NCBI GenBank assembly: GCA_000697335.1
Contig: JNEM01007024.1
Span: 1 to 18,069 of the forward strand
Direction of reading: 5' to 3'
DNA length: 18,069 nucleotides
Origin: Conidiobolus incongruus B7586
Lineage: Eukaryota > Entomophthoromycota > Entomophthoromycetes > Entomophthorales > Conidiobolaceae
In this document: piece by piece, positions 1 through 9,881 of the stretch
How the letters are laid out: each line of letters begins with the position of its first letter
How positions within the stretch are numbered: position 1 is the first letter of the stretch
Position numbers and translations under genes: made by a program
The notes under the pieces: generated by a model
Told to the model about the DNA's origin: nothing
The model's input: the letters and a program-made list of their open reading frames with translations, nothing else
The model's database searches: none

Positions 1-311
1 ATTATTTTTTAATATATTTTTTATTTTATTAATAATTAAAAAAATAATAGTTAAAATTAATTTTTTAAATTTTCAAAAGTTTCAAATAATTTTATTTTTT
101 AGATTGATTTAAAGTAATTTACTTAGTGATAAATAGTTGATTTAAATAAATTATCATTTTTAAATGCTGTTTGTAAATTTTAAATAATTTTAAAAGACTT
201 ATGGTTAAGTTTTATAAAGACTAAAATAAGACTTTTAATGACTATTATTTAGTTTAAATATAATTAAATTAAATAATAAATTTTAAAAAATCAATTGATT
301 TATGAAAAAAA

Positions 312-314
<3 letters not shown>

Positions 315-341
<27 letters not shown>
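315..341. repeat. (TA)n microsatellite
   Basis: About 13 uninterrupted TA units. Similar, shorter TA runs occur at 4529-4549, 6061-6075 and 16309-16325. Confidence 0.9.
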
Positions 342-342
<1 letters not shown>

Positions 343-799
343 TCTGAAACTAATAATATATTTGATTTTTCAAATATTAAAAAATTTCCCATTTCTTTAA
401 TTCCGTGTTAATATTTATATTTAAATCTTAAAATTACAAATAATTATCTTGATTCTGATTTTAATATATATACTTTTTCATATAATTCAAATTAATTGAA
501 TTTATTATAGAGAAGAATTTTTTAAATTGTCAAGCATATATAAAAATAATGTAAGCAAATACAATATTATAAAGAAATAAGTACATGTATTAAATCATCA
601 ATTAATATTATAATACTAGATACAAAATATGGCAAAAAATCAACTTTTAATTGAAAATTGACTAGATACTCATTATCTATACTAAGATATAGGTTTTAAT
701 ATAACTTGGTATTGTGAAAGTTAATCATTTTCAGTTTAACTGTAATATCTTATTTTCTCAGAAAAATAAATTTGGAAAAGTTATAATCATAATAGTTTT

Positions 800-823
800 A
801 AATATAAATATAAATATAAATAT
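800..823. repeat. (AAATAT)x4 tandem repeat
   Basis: Four perfect head-to-tail copies of the hexamer AAATAT inside the AT-rich spacer. This is a simple-sequence repeat with no sign of function. Confidence 0.85.
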
Positions 824-1701
824 ATTAAATAATATTGAAAATTTCGGAATAATTAGGATAATTTTGTGAAAATTTGATAAAAAAGAAAAATAAAACTAAA
901 AAAAATTAAAATAAATTAAATTTTAAATAATAGTGATAAACTGTTCAATAGTGGATATTAATTTCAGCCTAATCACTCTATTTAGTTTGATAGATTTCAA
1001 AATTTGTAAATTCTCATATCGGCAACTCTCGTCATTAAATTCTTGTAATTCTCAATTAAATAATCCACTTGACATATATTCTCAAGATAATTAGTTCAAT
1101 GTTGGATTGAATACTAAATCAGGGTTTAAGATTTATCAATTGTTGAACATTATGATGGATAAATATTAAATAATTCTAGATAAATCTATATTATTTTACA
1201 TATTATATCATTTATTAAGAGATTGAAATTAGAACTTGTATTTCAATTTTAATTTTAATTATAATAAATTGGTGATGATTTGATGAAAATGTAAAAATAT
1301 ATAGCACATACTGATGCTAGTTAACTTAAGTATACTATTGCTACAACAAATAAAAAACTTAAATATATATACATTAATATAGTTTATATTTATACATTTT
1401 TATTTAATATCATTGTAAAATCAAACTGTTAAATATTAATAAAATGAAATTCAATAATTTTCAATTTGTAAAATATTAATAAAAAATATTTAAAATGACT
1501 TGAGCTAATATGAATTTATTTGATATTTATAATATATTAAAATATTCAAATATTAGTATTGTGTGTAATAAGTACAGTGAATTTATTTATAATGTTCAAT
1601 GAGCATAATGATTAAAATTGACAATATCAAAAAATAAGAATAAATATATAAAACTATGTATTATATAATCCATTAGCTAGTATAAATATGGCTCACCTGA
1701 G

Positions 1702-3673
1702 CTAAGCGTCAGGATGGCCAAAATGATACATGTCAGGCATTTGAGTTTTATGGTGTGCGCGTTGTAATTGAGAAATCCATGGTTTCAGGACAGGCCATAG
1801 GGAACTCAAATAAATTGCCTCTTGTTCACAAAACTCGTAGCAACTCTTACCAAAAGGAGAAAGATCGTGAAGAAAATGCTGGGTGAGAACTCCAAAAGTG
1901 AATGCAAGTGTTGGTGTTATTGAGCATACCTGTCGATAAGTTTGATTCAAATCTGGATTAGTTGAATATTTCAACTTAGTATACAATTGAATGGTGTTAA
2001 TTGCAATACATTGGCATGTATTTTGAAGCTCATAAAGTAAAGTAATAGTCATATCAGGAGTTAAATGTGGTGAGTTTGATGCAGGGTAGATATGATAAAA
2101 CTGCTGAAGCATTTGACATATTTTAATATAAGAAATGCGGAACATAAGGCTCCTGATTATGATAGAGAATAACTCTTGCTTGTCATCAATCACACTCTCA
2201 TCAATTTGGAAATCAAATGGAAGAATCCACCCGCTCATCTGGATATCTCGAGCCTTTGTATAAAGATAGTCCAGCTCATCTTTCAAACCCTGGATCCCAT
2301 CTTTGGTCTGTGATCTGGTGTGAAATTGTCTTGATAGAATCTTAACATGATTGACAAAGTTGGCAATGCAGTAGAATATGCGAGATTGAATAAACAACCT
2401 GTAATTAATATCCTATATAAAAAATTAACACAAATTATTATGCATTTAATAATATAAAATTACTTCACAAAATCTTTGATATATATCAAAATCTGGAAGT
2501 TTATCAGTGATTTGAATTGTTGATTTTTTGATGAGGGCTGGTAAATCTAATTCAGCACTGTGTAAGCAATCAAATGTTAGACAATTCATCCAAAGGAGAC
2601 ATTCTTCAAGAAGATTTGGATCAAAATTTTCACTGTTATTGTAACAGATCTGGTCAAGACCAAGCATTTGAGAAATTCTAAAGTTTTAAATAATAAATGT
2701 TAAAAGGCTGTTAATAATTGAAATATAGTGTAAAATAATAACCTAGTGGCCTTATCTAAATAAACAAAAATTAGAATCGGAAAAGTAGGAATTAGGTTTA
2801 AATTTACTTGTAGAGTTAACAGACTGAAGAACCCAACCACGGCTCATTTCAATTAACCCGACAAGAGCGTGAGCTTGAGCCAGCTCAATAGTAGGCTCTT
2901 GAAGCTCATTACTTAGAATATATTTGGCGTAAAAATAGAAGGGATTGTGAGAATGAGTATTAAGGCCCTTTTCAAAGTAGTAAATCCTTAATGCAATAGA
3001 TAGTATGGCATTAAGTAAAGCGGACTCTTTGATACTTTTAGTAAATAAAGCTTTGGTATCTATTGGCATTATTAAAGGGAAACTGTACAGTAACTTAGCA
3101 ATAAAAGTCTGAAGAAGTTGAGTACAGAATTCGTTGTTTTCTGAAAAGGCATGAGAGAATTTGCTAATAATATTTGCATAAATATATACCTATGTTAAGG
3201 GTAGAGCTAACTAAACTCATCTCACTGTCCGCAGGTGGGGACATATATAGAGACTCAACCTGTTGTTGGATAAATTTGGGGACCTTATAAAAAAATTCAT
3301 TGTCTTTTAAATTCAACAAAGAAAACTGTATGTAATTTTTAATGATATCATAATCGTCTTGTAAATCGATGGTATTAATGCTGGCATTGGAAAGCTTTTT
3401 AACTAATTGAGTCACTTTGTCAAATGTAGCTTCTAATTTAGCCTCTTTCTCCTTCAAATTGGTAAACTTTGGTTTGATATACTTTGGTTTTGCCCTTGGT
3501 TTACTTGCTAAGTATATACATTCTGCATTAGCTGCTTTGCATCGCTTGCAGGGCTCTTCGGCAGAACACTTCAACTTAAACCCGCGACATCTTTGACAAG
3601 CTTTGGATACTCGGACTCTCACATGATCCTGGGGTTTGGGAGAGTTGGATGAGGTAGGAGGTGAGTGATTCAT
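1702..3673 (-). CDS. Zn(II)2Cys6 (zinc-cluster) fungal transcription factor
   Basis: Probable nuclear DNA-binding regulator; its target genes cannot be told from the sequence. Exons on the minus strand: 3673-3190, 3140-2808, 2755-2743, 2677-2464, 2412-1702. Introns are 49, 52, 65 and 51 nt, all GT...AG. The spliced length is 1755 nt (584 aa) with no stop in frame. Residues 26-52 show a textbook binuclear cluster C-x2-C-x6-C-x5-C-x2-C-x6-C with the basic FKLKC loop. A K/E-rich linker follows (about 60-100), probably a dimerisation region. From about 165 on, the protein resembles the fungal-specific regulatory domain (Fungal_trans type), with an SRGW motif ending at W264 and a helix reading KATRISQMLGLD across the exon 2-3-4 junctions. 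The start is the ATG at 3673, 25 residues before the first cysteine. Exon 3 is only 13 nt; reading through it instead would break both the frame and the conserved helix. A decayed paralog lies head to head at 5184-7113. The family call is firm; the role is unknown. Confidence 0.88.
2743..2755 (-). other. 13-nt microexon (exon 3 of the zinc-cluster factor)
   Basis: On the minus strand it reads ATAAGGCCACTAG, preceded by TTTATTTAG and followed by GTTATT. It supplies the last two bases of an Asn codon, then Lys-Ala-Thr, then two bases of Arg. It restores the frame between exon 2 (phase 1) and exon 4 (phase 2). The residues gained sit in the helix where this family usually has an R-(I/M)-A-x2-LGL pattern. 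Confidence 0.75.
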
Positions 3674-4528
3674 TCAATATATGATTAATAGATCAATGAA
3701 TTCAACAATAATTATGTATAAAACTAAATCAAAATTAAAGAATAATTTAATGATTTAATGATATTAAATAACTAAATTTTACAAAATAAAATTAATCAAA
3801 CAAATTAAAATTTGAATCTGTATTTTTTAAAAATATGGATCTGATAACTTAAATTAAACCTTATAAACCAATAGAAAATATTAAAGGAAAGAAATTATCA
3901 GATGGAATAAAAGAAGATACTCTAAAGCATATATTGCACCGAAATCTTAATTTATTTTACTTTATAACTAGTTTTTTAGTTTCTTTGTTTTTATTTTTAG
4001 TAATCAATTTAATTAGTTTTCCTTTCAAATTGAATTGTAATTTTAATGCTATCAATTTTTGATGATTTATCAAGGCCCGACTAATTTATCATTATGTAAT
4101 AATGGATGATCCTCTCTGTATGGGAAAATTAAAATACATTTTCTAATTTGTGATATTTGACTTAAAATATTTATTAAGTATGATATAATAAATATTATAA
4201 AGTTTTATTTATTTAATACAAATAATATTAAAATATAGTATAAATCCCTATTATACTGGAACTATTTATCCAATATAATTTCTCACATAATCAATTGGAT
4301 TAATGAAAAATTCAAAAATTTGAATAATTAATTATGTATATAATATTAACAGTAATTTGAACTTTTAAAAATCATTAGATCCTTCATAATATTCACCTAA
4401 ACACTCCATAGTTAGAAAATATTAAGCAAAAAAGCATCAATTCTCTTACCAATATCTAGATTGTTAATATAATGGTGAACCAACGAGAATAGAAAACATA
4501 TTTGAAATCCAAGTGAAAATTAAATATT

Positions 4529-4549
4529 ATATATATATATATATATATT
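4529..4549. repeat. (AT)n microsatellite
   Basis: About ten AT units in the spacer upstream of the zinc-cluster gene. Confidence 0.85.
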
Positions 4550-4896
4550 ATAGCAGTTTGGAATTAATTCTTAACTAAAAATTATTAATAATATAAAAAT
4601 ATGAATGATTTTTAGTTTTAAAAATTTTATTCATAATAACAATTTTACACGTCATAAATGAACTATCCTGAAAAGTCAAAATGTTAAACAATCCTTATTT
4701 ACCATTTAAATCAACACTGAATTGCAATTTCCTTATAATTTAATGAATATAATTTATTTAACCACTAGTCCAAACTTAAGCCAATTAAAAAAGGCTATCA
4801 ACAATTTTCTGGTAAAGTGGAGATTGAGTTTTAGTTTATCTTGCATTTCATTTAATTAAAATATGAGGTAATTTTCTAAACAATATGTGATTGTGA

Positions 4897-5082
4897 TTCA
4901 ATTATTTTCCTGAAATTGATTTAAGCTCTTTTACAAGAGAAATAGAATTTGAATTGAAGCAACAAAATTATAGTAGAGCAATTGTAGTAAATACTAAGAG
5001 CTATTTGCTTAGAGAATTGATAAGTCTTGGTGATGTCAATTTAAATAATGTTTACCAAATTTCAAAGAGAATGACAGTCTAG
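4897..5082 (+). pseudogene. Coding-like fragment of unknown family
   Basis: A 61-codon frame opens just after a TGA and ends at a TAG, with no ATG at its head. The translation has balanced, protein-like composition, including runs such as SSFTREIEFELKQQ and YLLRELISLGDVNL. That is unlike the Ile/Asn/Lys/Phe/Tyr mix of random AT-rich DNA here. It is not in frame with, and does not resemble, the neighbouring zinc-cluster sequences. It could be a surviving exon of a decayed gene or a short chance frame. I do not recognise the family. Other short open patches nearby (minus strand about 4370-4510 and 4760-4850) may belong to the same relic. Confidence 0.3.
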
Positions 5083-5183
5083 GATAATACTAGGAAAAGA
5101 CTTTATCAATACTAAATTTAAGGTTATTTAAAGCCAAATAAAAATATGATTTCATATTGTTTATTAATGTTAGCTTCATTTTA

Positions 5184-7113
5184 ATGACAATAACTATTAT
5201 AATAGATTCCAAAATTACTAAGTGGTGCTGAAAACGTAAAAAGTCTAAATTAAAGTGTAATGGTGGTAGCCCTTGCCAATGAGGTTTAAAATTTTTGTTT
5301 GAATACATTTATATAGCTAGTAAAATAAGATCAAAACAAGCAGTTACCAATCACAAATTTTATCAACTATAATATAAAGAGAAGAAATTATATTCCACAT
5401 TTGATAAAGTGAACCAATACTTTAAACTTACTAAAAGATTTACACCCGTTTCAGATAAAAGTGATACCAAAAGTAATTGTAATAGCGGTGATAGTAAAAT
5501 TAGAAGTTTGAGATTTTTATTTAAGATTTGAGCGAAATATCTTCTCCCTTATATTTTAATAATTTTAATCATATAGACAAAATTAGTCATTTAGCATGTT
5601 TAGAAGTTGCTTCAACCATTAGAAATGATAATTTTATTCCAAGTCAATCTATTTAAATTTTAACAATTATTTAATATTATTCAGTATGACAACAAATTTA
5701 CAAATTATTATTCGACTTGTGCGAGACGAACTATTATTTTTACTTTTAACGTTTTTTAAAACTTGGAAACTGATATATTCTGGAATAAGTCAGCTATGGC
5801 AAATGTAATATTTGTTATGGTTTTGAAAATTTGTTAGGCCCAAATGAGCAAGTTCCAAATACACCTAAAACCCTTTTTCTGTGAACAGGCTATTTTATCC
5901 AATCAAATTTTCTATTTGTGAATACTATTAAATATACTCAAACTCACTTGAATTTCGCATGTTTAAATGTTATTGGTTTATTTTCAAAAGGTGCATTTAT
6001 TGTCAGTAATTGAATTAATTTTGATGATTTGGTTGTTTATTAACTATATATAATGCTAATTATATATATATATATCAAACACAAAAGTAACCAAAATATT
6101 CCTGATATGAATAATGAATATTGATATAGAAATATAATGTTACATTCACTTGGATTAGGTAAGCTTTGCTATGTAATGGACGAAAATTTCACTATAAAAA
6201 TGTTCGGAGTACTTTGATATGGTTTTATTGTCTTGCACTATATTTAATTCAAATTTGTAATAACAATTTACTATTTTTCGTTGCTAAAGATTCCATCAGA
6301 TAAATTTTGACTTTACTAGACATGGGAGATTGAAATTTCATCATATTCCAGAGTGATTCATTTTTAACAAATGATTAAATAATCCATTATTTAAGACTAG
6401 AGAAATTTCAATATTTCAAAAACTAAATTGGATTATCATTTATCTGCTATATTAGCTCGATTAAAGTAATAGTCTCGAAAAGTCGATAATCCCGGATACG
6501 ACTACTGTCAACTTGAATTTTATAATGAGCTGGTTAAACTGTTTGAACTTTGAAATATTATCAAGTCAGTGGATGGTTTTTCCCTAGTGTCTATACCATT
6601 CAAATCACTGATTGCTCAGATAAACAAATGTTATTTATCTGATTCCACAGATTTGTTATGCTTAGATGCTGGTTTATGGTGTATGCGATTCCATCCAAAG
6701 GATTTGATCCAATAACGTTGAATTATGCCCAAGTCTTCAAGGCATCAGTAACCCATACTCTTCTCTTTATTTTTATCAAGGCTGTATTCACAGAACATTC
6801 AAGATATTTTGGGGATTTTTTACAGATTAAAATACCATCCAACTCCTGAATTTAATAAAATTGACAAATTATTGTATATCAGTACATCAATTTCAGCTTT
6901 TGCATTCACAATAATGTAGGAGTATTTATCACCCGATTTACCTCCCTTCAGTCGAACTTGCTTCGAATTCAGCTATTTGAAGCTCAGGGACAGGGCAAAA
7001 TTTGGGGAGTAATCTGGGTCCGAGTTCAGCAGCTTGAAAAGCATCATAAAAAGTATATTTTCGTAAAAAAGAGTTCATCAACAGCTAACTTTGCATTATT
7101 AAATATCAAATAA
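5184..7113 (+). pseudogene. Decayed paralog of the Zn(II)2Cys6 transcription factor
   Basis: This is a full-length dead copy of the gene family at 1702-3673. From an ATG at 5184 a frame runs into the zinc cluster (5217-5312), where C-x5-KLKC, the PC pair and IYIASK remain. Other ligands have become Arg, Gly and Tyr, and two TGA stops interrupt it. The alignment continues without a gap through the linker to TFDKV (ending at 5411). By hand count 28 of 62 positions are identical to the intact protein. A block from about 6130 (LGLGKLCY...ENF) matches the start of exon 4 (LGLDQICY...ENF) and still sits behind a TAG acceptor, so introns appear to be retained. The C-terminal region from about 6550 survives in pieces in shifted frames: KYxxxPEFN and DLPPFSRTCFEF match KYxxxPDLN and DLSPFGKSCYEF, and IWGVI...QQLEKHHK (near 7005-7060) matches LWPVL...SQLQRAHHK. 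The last frame ends at TAA 7111-7113. At least four internal stops and three or more frame changes are visible. The 1930-bp span is close to the intact gene's 1972 bp. Confidence 0.85.
6061..6075. repeat. Short (TA)n run
   Basis: A TA run inside the decayed paralog, in the stretch that would correspond to its middle introns. Confidence 0.7.
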
Positions 7114-7313
7114 CAATATTAAAAAAATTTACAATTAAACATTTTCTCAAAATTTCACAGACCACTTCTCAATTGTTCAATATTTCATCAGCCAATTCTA
7201 TCATATGATAATTTAAAATGCTTTTCAATTGAGTGAATTGATATATTGCATTTTATAACTCTTCCTTTCATAAATTTTATAACTTGTTAAAATATATAAT
7301 ACATTAATTAAAA
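7114..7313 (+). promoter_or_regulatory. Probable malate dehydrogenase promoter and 5' UTR
   Basis: Only 200 bases separate the dead paralog from the MDH start, so the core promoter should be here or reach into the relic. A CCAAT pentamer lies at 7192-7196, about 120 bases upstream of the ATG, a usual spacing for CCAAT-binding (HAP/NF-Y) sites. A pyrimidine-rich CTCTTCCTTTC and a TATATAATAC stretch lie closer to the start. The context just before the ATG is TTAAAA, with A at -3. These are single short matches in AT-rich DNA and prove little. Confidence 0.3.
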
Positions 7314-8312
7314 ATGGTTAAAGTTGCTGTATTAGGTGCTGCTGGAGGTATTGGTCAACCTCTATCTTTATTACTCAAATTGAATGCTGACGTCACTCAC
7401 CTTTCCCTCTACGATATTGTTAATGTACCCGGAGTGGCTGCCGATCTTTCACACATCAATACCAAGTCTAAAGTAACTTCTCATCTTGGTCCAGAAAACT
7501 TAGCTGAAGCCGTCAAAGACAGTCACCTAGTTATTATCCCAGCCGGTATCCCTCGTAAACCAGGAATGACTCGCGATGACCTTTTCCGAATTAACGCTGG
7601 TATAGTTAGAGATCTCGCCATCGCAATTGCTAAGCATAGTCCTCAAGCATTTGTATTAGTGATCTCCAACCCTGTTAACTCTACAGTACCTATCGTTTCT
7701 CAAGTTTTCAAGGATTTGGATGTCTACAACCCCAAAAAAATCTTTGGTGTGACTACTTTAGACTCAGTTAGAGCTTCTTCCTTCGCCAGTGAGGTGAAAA
7801 AGGAAATCGATCCTGCTTTGACTAGATTACCCATCATTGGAGGTCATAGTGGTCCAACTATTGTCCCCTTATTTTCTAATATCCATCCCCAGCATTCTTT
7901 CACTCAGCAACAAATTGAGAAACTTACTCACCGCGTTCAATATGGAGGTGACGAAGTTGTTAAAGCCAAAGGAGGTGCTGGATCTGCCACTTTAAGTATG
8001 GCTTATGCTGGAGCTAGATTTGCAAAAGCCATCATCGATGCTGCAGTTCACAACCAATCTATTATTGAATCTGCTTATATCAGTCTCGATTCAGATACTC
8101 TTTCCAAGGGCAAGGCCCAGGCTTTGGTAGGCAACATCGAGTACTTTGCATTCGATGTTGAAATCACTGCTCAAGGCGTCAATAAGATCATTGTGCCCCA
8201 AAGTGTTACACCCTATGAGCAAAAATTAATCGATGCAGCTGCCAACGAATTGAAGGGAAGTATCGCTAAAGGTATTGATTTTGTTAATGTTTCTAAACAA
8301 TCTAAACTATAA
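7314..8312 (+). CDS. Malate dehydrogenase, NAD-dependent, peroxisomal type (C-terminal SKL)
   Basis: Interconverts malate and oxaloacetate with NAD(H). The protein is 332 aa, the usual length for the family, from one uninterrupted exon. The NAD-binding loop GAAGGIGQ is at residues 8-15, with the ribose-binding Asp at D34 ending the second strand. Substrate arginines are R81 and R87 in [13 protein letters not shown]119, D150 and R153 follow, and the catalytic histidine is H178 in GGHSG. There is no mitochondrial presequence: the protein starts directly on the Rossmann fold, and a TAA stands in frame just upstream. The last three residues are SKL, a canonical type-1 peroxisomal signal, as in yeast Mdh3. 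This suggests a role in reoxidising NADH from beta-oxidation and in the glyoxylate cycle. It is intronless between intron-rich neighbours and uses many C-ending codons, as highly expressed genes often do. MDH identity is very sure; the peroxisomal location is inferred from the tag. Confidence 0.96.
   Translation: MVKVAVLGAAGGIGQPLSLLLKLNADVTHLSLYDIVNVPGVAADLSHINTKSKVTSHLGPENLAEAVKDSHLVIIPAGIPRKPGMTRDDLFRINAGIVRDLAIAIAKHSPQAFVLVISNPVNSTVPIVSQVFKDLDVYNPKKIFGVTTLDSVRASSFASEVKKEIDPALTRLPIIGGHSGPTIVPLFSNIHPQHSFTQQQIEKLTHRVQYGGDEVVKAKGGAGSATLSMAYAGARFAKAIIDAAVHNQSIIESAYISLDSDTLSKGKAQALVGNIEYFAFDVEITAQGVNKIIVPQSVTPYEQKLIDAAANELKGSIAKGIDFVNVSKQSKL
8301..8309 (+). other. PTS1 peroxisomal targeting tripeptide (SKL)
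   Basis: TCT AAA CTA immediately before the TAA stop encodes Ser-Lys-Leu, the consensus Pex5-recognised signal. The residues before it (KQ) suit recognition by Pex5. Confidence 0.85.
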
Positions 8313-9709
8313 ATCGTAATCCTATTATAAATCATTTTTTATTTAATATAATAATGATCACTAACTTTTAACATTGTGTTGATTTTAACACTTTAGCAAG
8401 GTTTTTATAACAATGTTTTGTCTTTCAACTTTATCAAATCATTCAAGATTATTCAATATCACTAACAAATTTAAAATTATTTTCCATATTAGTGTTTCAA
8501 TATTAAGCTTATAATAATTCTTATTAGTTTTTAATCAATTTCAATCAATTTTTTATTCAATTATTTTAAATTTATTGCAATATCTTCAACCAATTTTCAA
8601 AATCATTTCATTATAATTATAAATTTTTATTAATCAAAATAATATTTTATCAAATAAATAATATCTATCGTTATATTTTGTGACTACTTTTTTACAGTAT
8701 TTTTTTTATTCAATAATTAAAAAATTGATAGTATTTTCAAAATTTTATTTTTAGATTTAAGACTTCCAACTTGGATCAATTATTTATTTAAAATTTTCTT
8801 GTTAATCTATAATAGAATGGACAAAGCCTAATATTATTCTATAATGTTTATACACAACATTTGCCACTATGGTATATTTATTATAATGTATTTTTTTCAT
8901 ATAAATAATTTTTTTTGGAAAATGTATTAATATTGCACTGGATGATATATTTTATTAATACAAAATTGTTTTGAAATTTATTATTAAAATATGTATAAAG
9001 TAAAAATAATTATTGTTCAAACTATATGTTACTTTAAATAATTCTTAGACATAATTTAAATTAATATATAAATATAATCACTATCGATATTTATCTCAAA
9101 GCTAGAAATTTAATGATTATCATATTTTATGTATATAAATAAATTAATTTGATCAATATTTATGTGATAAATTTTAAATTTTTTAATCACTAAACCTATC
9201 TACAATCCTCAAAATTACTTTGATAACATAAAAACTTTAGTTTTGAATTATGTTGTTTATTATATTAAAGTGGTTTAACATCAAATACCAATATGTTGAT
9301 ATTATTAATTAATTATAATCATTTCATTTATTTTTATCCCCAATTTCTATAAATAATGACTGAATTTAAAATATATAATATTTTTATCATCAAATTTCAT
9401 TGTTAATATATTTACCACCAACAATTTGGTTTGATTGGATATACACTCCACAGAATACACATATTTTAAATAAAACATATATAATTACCTGAGAATCTAG
9501 AGAATATTGTAAAGAATATATACTTTTTTAGTTTAAGATAATTAAATATTAAAATAAATAATAAATTAAAATTTTATTAAATTAATATTATATTTTTTTG
9601 ATTTTGGATATTATATATTTATATACATAAAAAGTAAGTTGATTTGAAATGTATCATGAAATAATATAAGAATTTCACTAATATACATAAAAAAGCAATT
9701 TACATCAAC

Positions 9710-9826
9710 CTGAGACTGTATATTATTAATACAAGTGATTGCTTTGGACAACTTCATAAAGCTACATTGAAAATTATCAAAGCTGAATCCAACTGATGAT
9801 CCCACAATTTTTTCAATTTGTATCAC
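9710..9826 (-). pseudogene. Exon-like fragment of unknown family
   Basis: A 39-codon open stretch on the minus strand has protein-like composition (for example VGSSVGFSFDNFQCSFMKLS). It is bounded by a plausible acceptor (ATATAG before 9826) and a plausible donor (CAG|GTTGAT after 9710). It begins with GTG, not ATG, so it cannot be a complete gene. No upstream exon is convincing, because that DNA is occupied by the start of the deacetylase gene. A far acceptor at about 9490 would continue in phase for 33 codons to a stop. It may be the remains of a lost minus-strand gene or chance. Family not recognised. Confidence 0.22.
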
Positions 9827-9827
9827 C

Positions 9828-9834
9828 TATATAA
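9828..9834 (+). promoter_or_regulatory. Possible TATA box of the HDAC gene
   Basis: TATATAA lies 48 bases upstream of the chosen ATG (9882). Transcription starting 25-40 bases downstream would exclude the in-frame ATG at 9852 and favour 9882. TATA-like strings are common here by chance, and this one overlaps an exon-like fragment on the other strand. Confidence 0.25.
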
Positions 9835-9881
9835 TTTCTCCTTTAGATTGTATGATTGATATTCATCAAAATAAAATTATA

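Larger units (their letters stand above)
1..1701. other. AT-rich intergenic region, no gene seen
   Basis: Almost pure A/T with frequent stops in all six frames and no open frame with protein-like composition. It holds a (TA)n run near 315-341 and four tandem copies of AAATAT near 800-823. The part nearest the following gene (roughly 940-1150) is slightly less AT-biased, but I see no motif in it. It lies downstream of the minus-strand zinc-cluster gene, so its right end probably includes that gene's 3' UTR and polyadenylation region. Confidence 0.7.
3674..5183. other. Intergenic region between head-to-head TF gene and its decayed paralog
   Basis: This shared 5' region separates the intact minus-strand zinc-cluster gene from the plus-strand dead copy. 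Most of it is AT-rich and non-coding, with an (AT)n run at 4529-4549. From about 4370 onward the composition is less AT-biased, and short protein-like frames appear on both strands. The best is a plus-strand frame at 4897-5082, listed separately. No TATA box or binding site can be assigned with confidence. Confidence 0.5.
8313..9881. other. AT-rich intergenic region between MDH and HDAC genes
   Basis: The left part (8313-9300) holds the MDH 3' UTR and AT-rich spacer; no clear polyadenylation signal or gene is seen. From about 9340 to 9830 the minus strand shows two short protein-like frames: 9347-9460 (37 codons and a stop, no ATG at the head) and 9710-9826 (listed separately). The right end should contain the deacetylase promoter. 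Confidence 0.5.

Noticed and set aside
3124-3189. Alternative very short first intron in the zinc-cluster gene, using the ATTATTAG acceptor
   Set aside because: It would be about 26 nt, below the 49-75 nt range seen elsewhere. The TTTTCAG acceptor at 3141 gives a 49-nt intron and the right phase.
5090-5308. 72-codon minus-strand frame
   Set aside because: It is antisense to the N-terminal zinc-cluster region of the decayed paralog, which explains its open frame; its own translation shows no motif.
6658-6849. 63-codon plus-strand frame as a stand-alone small gene
   Set aside because: It is one in-frame piece of the decayed zinc-cluster paralog; the flanking pieces continue the same homology in other frames.
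8313-9300. Palindrome-like and hairpin-like A/T strings after the MDH gene
   Set aside because: Such strings are expected by chance at this base composition, and nothing marks one as functional.
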